Positions 20,012 to 31,577 of a stretch of DNA of 64,000 nt are shown one piece after another. Source of the stretch: Microdochium bolleyi (Eukaryota > Ascomycota > Sordariomycetes > Xylariales > Microdochiaceae); contig KQ964263.1 of NCBI GenBank assembly GCA_001566295.1, positions 62,001 to 126,000 of the forward strand, read 5' to 3'. Numbering within the stretch: position 1 is the stretch's first letter; each line of letters opens with the position of its first letter. The translations under genes were made by a program, and so were the position numbers. A model generated the notes under the pieces. The model saw nothing but the letters and a program-made list of their open reading frames with translations. It was not told the DNA's origin and ran no database searches.

Positions 20012-21775
20012 CTACTCAAAGCGAAGATTGATGCTAGGGATTTCGGTGCTGCCTTTCGGCATTGTGAATGTCAGATTCCAGAACTCGAAGCCACTAATCG
20101 AGACAGCGTCAGAACAAAAACCTCTATCACTCAAAATGGTAAGCAAATACTCACTGGATAACGCTGCATGTCCCACCCGCAAGCCCGCAGAAGGATACCT
20201 GTGGCTTGAACTCGACTGTCCCTCCGACCTGCACACTGACGCCGTAGATGTCTTCCACGCCCAGGATGTCCCTCTTCTGCCCCAGCGGGTTCGGCGACAC
20301 CAGGAACGTGAAAGCGCTGGAAGAATTGCCAGCAGGATACATCAGGTTCAGCTCGTGCGGCGCCACGCCGACGTCCAGGGCCACCTCGCTGGCGTGCAGC
20401 GTCATGTATCCGACAGAGCCATCACCACACGGCCTCGCCCACTGCACCACGGCCGGGTTCCACTGCGAGTTGTCCTCGCGCGGGCCGCCGAGCACGTCCT
20501 GCCGGAATGACTCGGCGCCGATCGTCATGTTGGCCGACATCCAGGTCGTCACGTTACGCGGCACCTGGTCGTGCGGCGGGGAGAACGCCGCCGTGGTGAC
20601 GATCTGCTCGTCCGAGGATGTCAGGCTCGCGAGGGTCGCGTTTGAGATAAGCGCATCGTGGAACGGCGCGAGCACAGCGATGAGGGGCGCGTACTCAAAG
20701 TCGTCGGCGTGAGCGAGCGACCACACCCTCGCGTCCTCGCCGAACGCCTGCTCCTTGCCGAGCAGGGACCAGATGTAGATGCCGAGGATGGCAACGTACT
20801 TGTTCATGTCGTACCCGTACGCACGGTCCCACGGGCCAGCGAGATTACGCAGTTTGGCATTGTACAGCGCAGCCGTCGTCTCCCAGATATCCGCGATCAT
20901 GCGGGCTCCGTTCTGGCCCATGACCGAGTCCGCGGGCATGTACTTGGCCCACAGCGTGAGCGCGTATATCGAGACACCGGCGTAGGTCCCGCTGTTGAAT
21001 TCGGACAGCGTGTTGTTGCTGTTGAATAAGTCCAGGATCTCCCGGGCGTACATCTCGCCCGCGGCCGTCATGTTGGCGTCGTTGAGCTTGCGTCCGGTCC
21101 AGCCCGAGGCGACCGCGCGCATGAGAGACGGGTTGCTGTACGACGGGTAGAGGTTGTCGTCGTCGACACCGCCGACGCGGTAGCTGTCGCCTATGGTGTT
21201 GTTGCGCATGCTCTCGAGGATCAGGTCTTGGACATCCTGTGGGAGCAGGTGCTGGAACTCCTCGTAGATGACGATGAGGTTGGTACCGATGAAGCCGCGC
21301 CAGTTGGGATCCCACGAGCCGTAGATCTGGAGGGTTGTCAGCCAGAGATCGCCTCGAGCGGAAGGTCGGGATAGACCCAAAGACACACCTTGGCTGGGTA
21401 CGCGTCGGTCCCGACAGTGGGCTGTTCCGGGTACACCGTGTAGTCGCCGAACCACTGCAGTGTCTCGTTCTTCTCCTGATCGCCAATTACCGCCTTGATG
21501 ATTTTGATAGCTTGCTCGGCATCGTCGCCCTCGTTACGCTGCAGCAGGCCCGTAGCATACCACACGGACGACCGAGTCTCGTGCGGACCTGCGGCGAGGG
21601 GGTAATAGAAGTAGTAGAGATACGAGGCGGACCGGTCGTAGATGGTGTCGAGGAAATTCATGGACTCGTCAAAGAGCTGCTGTGTGTTCACGGAGAGCTT
21701 GGCGGCCTGAACGCCGTGAAGTGCCAGGAGTCCTCTGGCGAACAGCGTGCTCCATTTCGTGGTGAGCCTCATCAT
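20012..21775 (-). CDS. Secreted protein of unknown function, conserved fungal family
   Basis: Exons: 21775-21389, 21326-20155, 20093-20012; 546 residues. The first ATG gives MMRLTTKWSTLFARGLLALHGVQAAK, here cited in part (STLFARGLLALHGVQAA), a signal peptide. Sequence hallmarks are DYTVYPEQPTVGTDAYP, then after splicing IYGSWDPNWRGFIGTN, IYEEFQHLLP, SYRVGGVDDDNLYPSYSNP and GPWDRAYGYDMNKYVAILG, with a C-terminal beta-rich part ending FWNLTFTMPKGSTEIPSI. Many helices and aromatic-acidic loops suggest an alpha/alpha-barrel catalytic domain plus a beta domain. I half-recognise it as like fungal proteins labelled linalool dehydratase/isomerase-like, but cannot confirm this and assign no reaction. 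Many NxT/S sites fit a glycoprotein. Confidence 0.85.
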
Positions 21776-22457
21776 ATCATATGTTGGCAGTCTGTGCAAG
21801 TCTGTAATGAAAGAGACTTTTTGCCCGACGGTTGCAATGAGCTCTGATGAGAGTGATTGCCTCTTCGTATAAATACTACTGAGCCTGCTGCGTTATTTGG
21901 GGTAGTTCCAATCGACCAGACGATCTCTGGGGGCAGCATGGCCCTGAGTCGCGGCGCCCTTCTACTGCCGAGTGGCCGAGCTGGAATGATTGTCGATCCA
22001 TCTGCAAGCTACCGGCTAGACACCTCTTTGTGGACGAAGTTGTGGGGAAAACCTCCGTCTTAGATAACGGTACCAGTGAAAGTGCCACAAAGCCCGAGGA
22101 TGAGGGGTAAGTAGAACTGGTGAGTCCCGAGATCTGCACGCCGTACGCCGGATTTCCACCAACCATGACCCTTACATCAAAGCTTGTCTAGGAGCCAAGT
22201 CATTGGTGATCGACTCCCGGCTGATGCATCCACGTACACATCCACGGACAGGGAAGCAGCTATGCAGAGACTTCGGCGAAGCCCGGTCTTCAAATGTATT
22301 CTGCTTGAATCAGCAGACATGGTGACTATCGAGCCCTGTCGTTCCAGGATCGCTTATCATGGTCCGTGACGTTGATATGCAGGGATACCATGTGTGGGTG
22401 CTAGCTACAATTTGAGCCAGCTCGCTGCATGTCGCTCGTGAAAGACCGCTACTGCTG
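21776..22457. other. Intergenic, contains a TATA-like site for the secreted protein
   Basis: 682 bp between the start of the secreted-protein gene and the stop of the HET gene. TATAAATA/TATTTATA at 21868-21875 lies about 93 bp upstream of the ATG at 21775. No gene seen. Confidence 0.45.
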
Positions 22458-24584
22458 TCACGCTAACTGGATCTGTTGCAGTGCACTACACATCGCCGCC
22501 AGGTCACCACCGAACACGTCGCCAGCGAGCTCCCCATCCATCAGCCCTGGGATGAAGCACGGGCCGAGGTTGATGTGCTGCCCTTCGTCGCCGTTCGGGC
22601 GGAGCATGGCCGGCACCGGGCAGCCAGGAATAATCCAGACCCCATCCCCGGGCTCCGCGTCACTGGGTCCCCAGCCGATCCTGTCATCGGTGGTGATGAT
22701 CAGCTTGTGGGCCCAGTATGATACGAACATCTCGTGGTTGACCGCCCGGCACGTCTGGACCAGCTGGTGTGCCCGTTCCGCGTCCAGCCGAAGCTTCTCG
22801 GGCCTGCTCGCGAGAATGAGCCTCCACGATCTGCGGGGATCGTAGCAGCTGTCACCGAGGAAGGCGCGCCGCATGTCGGCGGCTGTATCATAGCCGAAGT
22901 AACTGAGCACATGCTTCCAGTTCTCCTTGTGGTCGGTGGTCTTGTAGGTCACGTAGTCTGTATTGGCGGCCCAGAACGATGGCGCGAGGATCTCAAGGCA
23001 GGCAAACGCCGCCGCGTAGAAGATGTCGGATGTAGTCGAGGTAGGGCTCTGGCGGACTTCGGGGTCGGCCGGGTTATAGTCGTGGCAGATGACACGCAAG
23101 AAGTTCCTGGCTTTGACGCTGCCGGAAGCGGGAGTCCCATCTTGTGGCGGTGGGATGCTGTCTGCCAGATATTCGCTCGCCCGTATCAACAGAGTGTCGT
23201 TTCCGCGATCGACGCTGTCTGCTGTAACGACAGTGCTTGTCTTGATGCCCGACAGCTGCAGGAAGTGACGACACGGAGACACTCGCAGTCTGGCGTGACT
23301 CGTTGAGAACCCAGCACTCGCGTCCCAGCGGCCCTGTGCGAGACGAATCGGTAGGCAATAGGCCAAGTGATCCCAGTTTGGCACCCACGAAGGCACAAAG
23401 AGTCGGTGCGATGTGCAAGTGGTGCGGTGCCGGTCGTTGTTGTTGGACCCATGGCCGCCAGCCCAGACGAGCAACGAAGCGTCGTCGCGCTCGATCCAGG
23501 CATCGATGGCAAAATTAGTGTACACCTGTTCAGCAGAGAGGGTGTAGTCCGGCTGCCGCTGCGTGTCGACGAATCCGAGCATGGCGTAGATCTTGTCCCG
23601 CGGATCCGTCGCCGCGAGCATCTGTGACTGCAATACGGCTTGTTTCCACGCTGTCATGGCGTCATACTCGTCAAGGCTGTCACCATTGCCCTGGAGCTGC
23701 TTGTCGTTGTCTACGCCAATCTCTGTGATGACCGTCTGCCAGCTGTCGAACTTGAGCGCTTGGGTCCCGGCGTTTTGAGTACGAATCAGGTAGAGCTGCT
23801 GCCACTCCACGGGGGTGAAGAAGGCCGGCTTGGGGAGCGCTGTGAGGGCAAGCACCCAGTCTCTGACGCGCATCCAGTCGGCGATCAGCATCTCGGTGTG
23901 GCCGTGCCAGAGCACGACGTCGCGCCCGCTGGTGACCTCCTGCCGGATCCATGCCCGTCGCCAATATTCGCTTGTCCGCATATCTTCGAAGAGCGTCGTC
24001 AAGCTGCCAATGACTTCATCCACCGGAGTCGACTTTGTCCGAGGTGTCAGTCTCCAGAGCTGGCTGCCTCTTGTCCGCTCGATCGCGCGAGACGGCTCGT
24101 CATCGTCGTCTAGCTGACCAATAGCTCTGACCAGCTCCTTGAGGGCCAGCACGTCTTCGGTTTTAGGAGCCTGCGCGTGGCCCAGCCATGATATGACTCT
24201 TCTTGCGCCCTGATAGATCTGTCGCATCATGGCTACCTGGGCGGACCGTTCTGCCATGTCGGCCTGGTTGATACACAGCGCATCAATCCACAGCCACTCG
24301 GCGCAGCGGCTGCTCGACTGCCGCTTGCGCCTGCGCCACTCGCGCAGGATCGCGTGCAGGTTGGGCGTGACGCTGACCCGGTGGCCGCTGAGCCATATCT
24401 CCTCGCGCGTGTCGCTCGTGCCCCAGAGATATGAGAGGGCGTCGTACTGCAGGCGCACGCTGGCCCAGCGCACGGTCTGTAGGCGGCAGCGCACAATGTC
24501 GTCGTCCCGGCCCCGGCGCGCGCTGGCGATGCTCAGCAGCCGGATCTCCCCGCGCGTGCTGTCGAGGGAGCGATAGAGCCCCAT
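22458..24584 (-). CDS. HET-domain protein (heterokaryon incompatibility type)
   Basis: Single-exon gene, 708 residues, ATG start at 24584. The N-terminal part is a HET domain: YDALSYLWGTSDTR (about 47-60), CAEWLWIDALCINQADMAER, YQGARRVISWLG and YWRRAWIRQEV, in the canonical order. This is followed by ATDPRDKIYAMLGF, the motif that commonly ends the HET region. The remaining 350 residues resemble other large HET proteins (SWVPNWDH, then SYWAHKLIITTDDRIGWGP near the end). HET proteins trigger cell death in non-self recognition, usually with a partner; no NLR or partner gene sits next to it. The allele specificity cannot be inferred. Confidence 0.93.
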   Translation of the reverse strand: MGLYRSLDSTRGEIRLLSIASARRGRDDDIVRCRLQTVRWASVRLQYDALSYLWGTSDTREEIWLSGHRVSVTPNLHAILREWRRRKRQSSSRCAEWLWIDALCINQADMAERSAQVAMMRQIYQGARRVISWLGHAQAPKTEDVLALKELVRAIGQLDDDDEPSRAIERTRGSQLWRLTPRTKSTPVDEVIGSLTTLFEDMRTSEYWRRAWIRQEVTSGRDVVLWHGHTEMLIADWMRVRDWVLALTALPKPAFFTPVEWQQLYLIRTQNAGTQALKFDSWQTVITEIGVDNDKQLQGNGDSLDEYDAMTAWKQAVLQSQMLAATDPRDKIYAMLGFVDTQRQPDYTLSAEQVYTNFAIDAWIERDDASLLVWAGGHGSNNNDRHRTTCTSHRLFVPSWVPNWDHLAYCLPIRLAQGRWDASAGFSTSHARLRVSPCRHFLQLSGIKTSTVVTADSVDRGNDTLLIRASEYLADSIPPPQDGTPASGSVKARNFLRVICHDYNPADPEVRQSPTSTTSDIFYAAAFACLEILAPSFWAANTDYVTYKTTDHKENWKHVLSYFGYDTAADMRRAFLGDSCYDPRRSWRLILASRPEKLRLDAERAHQLVQTCRAVNHEMFVSYWAHKLIITTDDRIGWGPSDAEPGDGVWIIPGCPVPAMLRPNGDEGQHINLGPCFIPGLMDGELAGDVFGGDLAAMCSALQQIQLA

Positions 24585-25018
24585 CGTGGCTCAGTTGCTC
24601 TCGGGACGGACCTTGAGGGTGCTGACGGGAGGGTCGCGGAGGATGTTAGTCCACGCGGCAGGACAAGGTGTTGGTTGTAGTATGTACTGGCTATTGATTG
24701 GGCTGCGCCACACTGAAGCAGCCAACCAGGCCCTGCTCAAGTGATTGATTGCATCAAGGTGGCCGCTGTCGTGTGCTCGACTACTGTAATGATCGCATGC
24801 AATGCTAGCAGCTCGAATTCCCTGCTGTGATCAATTGCGTTGGGTTTGGCATGCTTCAATTTCTCCCAAAGTGTGGCCCAGAGAGGTAACATTATATTAG
24901 TGCTGCGCTTGATGACAAAATTGAGATGGTATCTAAGCAAAGAACAACCCGGAACAGCGTCCTGCCTCCTGTGTGATGATTGAGGTCACCGCTCAGCTGT
25001 GGCCTCGGCGGTACCCCC
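24585..25018. other. Intergenic, HET promoter and 3' flank of dienelactone hydrolase
   Basis: 434 bp, moderately AT-rich in the middle. No gene recognised. Confidence 0.5.
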
Positions 25019-26059
25019 TCAAAGCCACTTGTCGAACCAGGTCAGCACCTGTGCCAGCGAGTCCTCGAGACACTTCTTCTCCGCCGGATCATCCGGGTTG
25101 CCCCTGACGGCAAAGCCATGCCGGCCCGGTGTGTAGATCTTGTGCTCGACCTCGGGCACCTTCTTCCCGCTCTTTGCATCCTGGGCATGCACCTCCTTGA
25201 CCTTGGCGCACAGCTCAATCTTTGTGTTGGTGTCCTTCTCGCCCCAGCCGAAGCTGAACGGGACAACCATGCCCTCCACATCCTCGGGCACGACCATATT
25301 GCTCGGGTGCAGCGCGACCGCGGCGTCGACGAGCGGCACGGGCGCCGAGTCGACTGAGATCATGTTCTTCTCGAGCGCGGCACGGCTCGCATACCGCCCG
25401 CCCCAGCAGAAGCCGACCATGCCGATCTTCTTGCCGGTCGGCAGCGTCTCGCGGCGCAGCTTCGCGAGGAAGTCGACGCACGTCGAGTTTGTGGGGCCGT
25501 CCTTGTGGCGCATCATCCAGGCCACCAGCGACGGCGTGGACGCCAGCAGGCCCGTGTAGAAGGACAGGCTGCTCTGCTTGGCCTGGTCGACGGGGATCGC
25601 GACGTCGGCAAACTTGAGCGGCGCGGGGTCGCCCTCGAAGAAGTCGGGCATGTAGACGAGCCACTCGCCGCTGGCGGCGTAGGCATCGGCGATGATCTTG
25701 TTGTTGGGCAGCGCGTGGCCGAAGATGTCAGAGTACATGACGATGATGCCGCGGGGATTGGCGCGGTTGCCAATGATGTAGGTGTCGAGCCCGTGGACCT
25801 TTTCGATGGTGCCCTTGGGAAGGCCCTTGTGTATTGAGCCCTGTGAGAAGGGACGAGTGTGTCAGCAGGGTCATGGGCATCTTTGGGAGGCACTTCGTAC
25901 TTACGCTGACGCATTCGGAGCAAATGGGCGCTGATTTATTGGTCTTGTCCTTGTAGGCCTGGATTGGGCAGTTCTGGCACGGATGTCTTCGTCAGTATAG
26001 GTTCTTGGCTCGAGTGGAGAGCCGACTCTATTCACCTTGTTTTCTTGGGCAGCGGCCAT
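25019..26059 (-). CDS. Dienelactone hydrolase family protein
   Basis: Alpha/beta hydrolase that opens lactones or related esters with a cysteine nucleophile. Exons: 26059-26036 (8 codons), 25973-25905 (23 codons), 25840-25019; 304 residues. The two small exons supply MAAAQENK and NCPIQAYKDKTNKSAPICSE, then GSIHKGLPKGTIEKVHGLDTY. IVMYSDIFGHALPNNKIIAD and YMPDFFEGDP are family motifs. MVGFCWGGRYAS carries the nucleophile Cys and GRHGFAVRG the catalytic His. No signal peptide. Genes of this type (aim2-like) are also found outside aromatic degradation, so lactone opening is a prediction. It is divergent, across 2.1 kb, from the SDR-BVMO genes. Confidence 0.93.
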
Positions 26060-28186
26060 TTTGTGTGTGTTTGTCACGTTCTCGTGACAGTCTCGAGGTC
26101 GATTGTGGATGGTGCGACTTGTAGAGTTGGTGGGAAGACAGTCGGAGAAGTTGTCGAGATTGTTGCAATGATCGTGGATCTGGCCAAAGAAGCATGCTCG
26201 AAACATCAGGCAGGAGTTGCGGTACTTATGCAAATGCCATCTCTCGTATTCCAAGCCCCTTGAGCCCTTCATGCACCCTGTCAGCCCTACACGTGCATCT
26301 TCGCGCAAGATGCTCGCTCGCGTGTGAGCTGTGCAATGCCCGAGACTGGAGCGAGCCAATGGGCCGGGTTGGCGGCCGTTGGTGGCTTGCTGTCGGAGCA
26401 AATGTCAGACCGTGTGGCGTCGACGGATCGGGGCCCTGGCACAACGGGTTCACAGGGTGCAATGCTTGAGTGACAGAGGGCAGGCCAATCTCTCCTCGAC
26501 GGGGTCCTAGCGGTGCCCAGGCCTCCACTTCTCGGCATTTTCTCGCGCACGCTCAGGCGGGCATGCCGCCGACAACACCACGAGGCTTGCACAGGCCGGC
26601 ACTTGCTCGCATCCCGTGGTCTGGAAAGACCTCGGAATCGCAGGGCTCGGGGATCTTCCACCTGAGAAAAGAATGTTCTTTCGATTGCACAGCCATCTGC
26701 CGCGTCTAGTTCCCTGCACCTGCTTGCCATGGGACAGGTCCACGAACCCTGCATCGCGTCTGCAGTACCTGTTACTGCTGCTGGGATTCTTGTTGACTAT
26801 GCCGCCCCGCTGTCGCGTTTCTTCATCGGGATCGGTTGCGCTGGTTGTCTTTCGAGCTTGGTGAGCCCTAAATGCATTTCAAGCATGACAGCTAGTGGTG
26901 AAAGCAGGGAGGTGCTTGGTCCTGCTGGGCCATCTTGAACTCAATGGAGAAACAGCGCCCAGCAAGTAGGCTCTCTTGCAAGCGTCTCGAGCGCCTGATC
27001 CCCTCGTTGTAGGAGCTGCAGCGGAGTTCTCCCCAGATGCCTTTGCCCGACACAGAAAACGACGCCTAAAGCATCTGCTGTTGGTAAGTTTCGAGTTGCA
27101 TGTACACCTCTGACTCGCAGGATTGGCGCCTGAAGAAGAGGATAGAGCTTGAAGGCCTGGTCGCGGAAATGGAGTTGCCTACCAACGGCGTCCTTCAATT
27201 TCAATCTGTATGTGCATGTACTTAGCCATTCGGCCATGAAATACTAGACTGCTGAGACTGTGGTGGTATCTTGCGATCAACTGCAATTGCACCATGGATC
27301 TGGGAAGTGGAGGGGACTGTTCAGACTGGAGGAACAGGTTTATCGTCAGTGTTCGGGAATTCAAGTGCAAATGTGTCGCCGGGCCTTCCCTGTAGTTCAT
27401 CCCATAACATGAGAGTGCTGCCTTGAGATTTGAATTGTGTGTGGAAGTATTATATCTGCTGGAGCCATGATATAGCCCATGCGGGATTTTCAAGCAGGTA
27501 CTACGATGGTGATTTCACGTCGTGCTCCTAGCTCGATCACCCATTTCTCGATCCATGGGACATGAGCAACGTGTACACCTCCCAGAATGGGTGACTGACC
27601 AGGAAGACACGCGTTGCAGCCATCTGGAACTCGCCCCTGAGCCCTTGCAATCCCAGACAGACCTTGCCTGCAGACGCGGGGAAGAACAATCCCGAGCAGT
27701 AACCGAGAACCTCTACGATATCTTGGGACTTTGGTATTTTGGGACGTTCAGGCTTCCGACAACAACAACATAAACCAATGACTGCAGACTGTTGGTTGGA
27801 TACTCGATTCGTGCTAGACCAAGAACACACGCCTAAATTTCCCTGTTGGGGCAGGCGTTCCCCTGGTCTCTTCACCCGGCGGGAAGCTCCGCCGTCATCA
27901 CCAATGGGGCACGGGACCCGCGGCTGATCCTCCACTTCCCCGCGCTTTGGGTGTGGCAGGCTGCATGGAAGTCGACTGACGCAGTGTCACCCGGGTAGAG
28001 CGCTGCTGAGTGAGCAGCCGGCAACGTACACCCCGAACCGAGACTGCGGGGTGCGGAATGATAGAAATGTGATCGAAGCTGACGTCTGCACAAGTCCTCC
28101 CTGACCGATCCCTGCCCTTCGTGTGCAGTCTCACGCTTCAGCTCAGTCACTTGGAACGATCGCGACCTCCGAATAAGAGCTCAAGC
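26060..28186. other. Long intergenic region, no gene recognised
   Basis: 2.1 kb between divergent dienelactone hydrolase and SDR. Open frames reach 155 codons but lack motifs, and opposite-strand frames overlap, as expected by chance in GC-rich DNA. A short spliced gene or a noncoding RNA cannot be excluded. Confidence 0.45.
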
Positions 28187-29119
28187 ATGGCCCTTCAAGT
28201 CTCTGGCAAAACAGCCATCGTCACGGGCGCCGGCTCGGGCATCAACCTCGCGTTTGCCAAGTTGCTCCTCGAGAACAACTGCAACGTTGTCTTTGCCGAC
28301 CTCGCTCTCCGACCCGAAGCCCAGATCCTCGTCGATCAGTACACAAGCAGCGAGAACAGCAATGGGAAGCCCCGCGCAGTCTTCCAAAAGACCGACGTGA
28401 CCGACTGGGCACAGCTCGAGGCCATGTTCGCCACGGCCGAATCGAACTTTGGTCGCGCAGACATCATCTGCCCCGGCGCGGGCGTCTACGAGCCGGCATT
28501 CTCCAACTTTTGGATCCCGCCAGGCAGTGGCACGGGGGACAAGAAGAGCGCCGACACGCCGCACGGCTCGCGCTACGCCGCGATGGACATCAACGTCACG
28601 CACCCGATCCGCACGACGCAAATGGCCATCGCGCACTTCACCAAGCACAAGACGCCTGGTGTTGTGGTGCACATCTCGAGCATCGCAGCTCAGCGGCCCT
28701 TCCTGTCCTGTCCGCTCTACGTCGCTGCCAAGTCCGCCATCTCCAACTTTGTGCGATGTCTCGCGGAACTAGAAACACCGCCCGCCGCTACAGGGCTGCC
28801 GGCGATTCGTGTCAACGCTGTCGCGCCGGGTGTCATCAAGACGCCGCTGTGGACGGAGAATCCGGAGAAGCTGGCGTGGGTGGACACGGAGCGCGACGAG
28901 TGGGTGACGGCAGAATATGTCGCGGAGGTCATGTTGCAGCTCGTACAGGACCCAAAACATGTTGGCGGCACGGTGCTTGAGGTCGGAAAGGACCAGGTGC
29001 GTAATGTCGAGGTGTTCAACGATCCAGGGCCGAGTGGCGCGGGACACACTGTCAGCCAAGCTGGCCAAGGGTACGTGGAAACATGGGGACGGCTTTCGCA
29101 GCCGGGCTGGGGACTGTGA
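28187..29119 (+). CDS. Short-chain dehydrogenase/reductase
   Basis: NAD(P)-dependent oxidoreductase acting on an alcohol/ketone. Single exon, 310 residues; the ATG at 28187 begins MALQVSGKTAIVTGAGSGIN. TGAGSGIN is the cofactor-binding glycine motif. VFADLAL ends beta-2 with an acidic residue, which favours NAD over NADP. CPGAGVYEP replaces the NNAG motif, ISSIAA holds the catalytic Ser, and YVAAKSAISN gives Tyr-x3-Lys. VNAVAPGVIKTPLW is the usual post-catalytic segment. Similar to 15-hydroxyprostaglandin-dehydrogenase-like fungal SDRs. It lies 0.7 kb upstream of the Baeyer-Villiger monooxygenase on the same strand, suggesting that it supplies the ketone. Confidence 0.94.
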   Translation: MALQVSGKTAIVTGAGSGINLAFAKLLLENNCNVVFADLALRPEAQILVDQYTSSENSNGKPRAVFQKTDVTDWAQLEAMFATAESNFGRADIICPGAGVYEPAFSNFWIPPGSGTGDKKSADTPHGSRYAAMDINVTHPIRTTQMAIAHFTKHKTPGVVVHISSIAAQRPFLSCPLYVAAKSAISNFVRCLAELETPPAATGLPAIRVNAVAPGVIKTPLWTENPEKLAWVDTERDEWVTAEYVAEVMLQLVQDPKHVGGTVLEVGKDQVRNVEVFNDPGPSGAGHTVSQAGQGYVETWGRLSQPGWGL

Positions 29120-29846
29120 TGGATTATTTCGTGACTCAGATCATGATCCTCGCTAGTAATGTCAATGCCGCTTCAAAGCCACCGTTAGAAATATGTCGCA
29201 CGTTTGTCCGCAATGACAGTTTAATCCAGTCAAGTAGACAAATGTAGGCCCATCATCGCGCTTATTGAGCCACATCAGTAGGTTGACAAGAGTGGCCACG
29301 CGTTCCAGAACGAGCATGACGAGTCAGGTACGAAATGTTGTTCCATCAGGCCTTTAGCGCGGAGGCGTGTGCCCTCTTCACGAGATTCAAGGCCCTATTT
29401 CCGAATCTCGTGCATCATGGTGTGTCTTGAGGCAGCACTAGTCGACCTGGGGAACTATCGAACCACTCTCTGCTGTGTGCGGGGGAAGATGCTTGCAAGG
29501 GAAAGGAAAGTACCTTCCCCGCTCGTACTCCCGCACCACCGGCACCGGCACCGGCACGACGGAAGGCCCAGAGAGGAAATTTAAGCGCTGTGGAGAATGT
29601 CAAGATGTGGTCAGCAGCAGGACATCGGGTGGGTGATGATGTCGACACTAGGCACGCAACACGGTCTACTAACGAGACTTGTGTAAATGTGCCGCCCCAG
29701 GTAGTTAATATACGAGACGCGAAGCAGTCGCGCTGCAAAATATTCGTACTGTAGATTATCGCTCGGTCTTCTCTGCTTTTCCAATTCTCAGAGCGTCTTG
29801 TCTATTGCAACACCGCTGCGACACTACGTCGCAACACCTTACCAAC
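29120..29846. other. Intergenic between SDR and BVMO
   Basis: 727 bp with the BVMO promoter. A short GGCACC-type triplicate occurs at about 29536-29560. No gene seen. Confidence 0.5.
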
Positions 29847-31577
29847 ATGTCGACAGACACTGACGTCCTCATCATAGGCGGTGGCATGTCGGGCATCGGC
29901 ATGGCCGCCCAGCTGCGCCGCAACTACCCCTCCGCGACCTTTGAGATCTACGAGAAGACGAGCGACATTGGCGGCACGTGGGCCATCAACACGTACCCGG
30001 GCTGCGGTGTCGACGTGCCGAGCCACTTCTACTCGTACTCGTTCGCGCTCAACCCGGACTGGTCGCGCAAGTTCACCATGCAGGACGAGATCCTGGCGTA
30101 CTTCCACGGCGTGGCGGCGAGATTCGACCTGCCCAAGCACACCCGGCTGCAGTGCGCGGTGGAGAAGGCAGTGTGGGATGAGAAGAGGCAGATCTGGAGT
30201 GTCACGATCAGGGATGTGGCGGGCAAGCGGACGTTCCAGAGGACGTGCAAGGCGCTCGTCTCTGCGGTCGGCGCGTTGAGCGTGCCCAAGAAATGTGACA
30301 TCCCTGGCCACGAGGACTTCCAGGGAAAGCTGTTCCACTCGGCACGGTGGGAACACTCGTTTGATCACGCCGGCAAGGACGTTCTCGTTCTCGGTGAGTC
30401 TCGCTACTGACCTGCCCAGGACAAATGCATTATTATTGTTAGGGAACTAACGAAACGCTTCCACCCAGGCAATGGCTGCAGTGCAACACAGTTCGTCCCA
30501 GTCGTCGCCCAGTCCGCCAAGCGCGTCGTCCAAGTCGTGCGGCAGCCACACTGGCTCCTCGAGCGACCCAACCCGACGTACTCTCGCGCGTTCCAGCTGC
30601 TCATGCGCATTCCTGGGGTGATGCAGCTTCTCCGCGCCAAGATCTACGCCGAGCTCGAGGCCGAGTGGACCATGTTCGAGACAGGGACGGGCGCTGAGGC
30701 CCGGCGAAAGCTGGGCGAGACCTCGAGGCGCTATATCCGCGAGAATGCCCCCGCTCAGTACGTCGACTCCTTGATCCCGAAGTTCGAGGTCGGCTGCAAG
30801 CGGCGGGTGTTTGACACGGGCTATCTTGAGTGCCTGCACAGGAAGAATGTCGACCTTGTTACTGGCGATGGCGTAGAAAGCATCACGAAGACCGGTGTCG
30901 TGTTCAAGTCTGGCAGGAAGTTGGATGTGGACGCCATTGTGCTGGCTACTGGGTTTGAAACGACGACTCTGCTGTCTCCCTTGGAGATCGTGGGCAAGGA
31001 CGGTGTGAGCATCAATGAGCACGTAAGTTCACTTTTCTCCCCTTGTGGTGTCTGATGAAGCGGGCTGACAAGGTGCAACTGGCAGTGGAAGAGGTACAAT
31101 CAAGGCCTGCCTCAAGCATACTACGGTACCTGCATCGCCGGTTTCCCCAATTTCTTCGTCATGATGGGACCGAACACGGTCAATGGACATCTCTCGGTGA
31201 TCTTCTCGTCCGAGTGCCAGATCAACTACACACTGCGCATGCTGGACCCCGTTCTCCGCTCTGCTTCGCGCGAAGTCGCGGCTGTGGAGATCAAGCAGGC
31301 CGCTGAGGATGCCGAGAATGACTGGATCCAGGACCGGGCGAAGCAGCTCGTCTGGTCGACGGGGTGCACGAACTGGTACGTCGAGCCCAAGACGGCCAAG
31401 AACCTGATGGTATATCCGCACTGGCAATGGCACTACTGGCTGCGCAGCATCTTTATCCCCAGGTGCGATGTGACATACACCTCCAGGGACGGTAAGGAGA
31501 TCCTAGGCAGTGTGACGTTGTGGTGGATGGTCATGTCCGCGGTCATGTATTTTGTACAGCCATTACTAGTCGTTTGA
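29847..31577 (+). CDS. Baeyer-Villiger-type flavin monooxygenase
   Basis: FAD/NADPH monooxygenase inserting oxygen beside a ketone to give an ester or lactone. Exons: 29847-30393, 30469-31022, 31086-31577; 530 residues. DVLIIGGGMSGIGMAAQL (FAD Rossmann, about 7-22), DIGGTWAINTYPGCGVDVPS (40-59), and FQGKLFHSARW (158-168), which fits the BVMO fingerprint FxGxxxHxxxW. The second Rossmann motif, GNGCSATQF, is made at the first splice junction. VLATGFETT and FVMMGPNTVNGH follow. The end, TLWWMVMSAVMYFVQPLLVV, is a hydrophobic tail that may anchor it to a membrane. The substrate is unknown; steroid, terpenoid or cyclic ketones are all possible. Confidence 0.94.
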
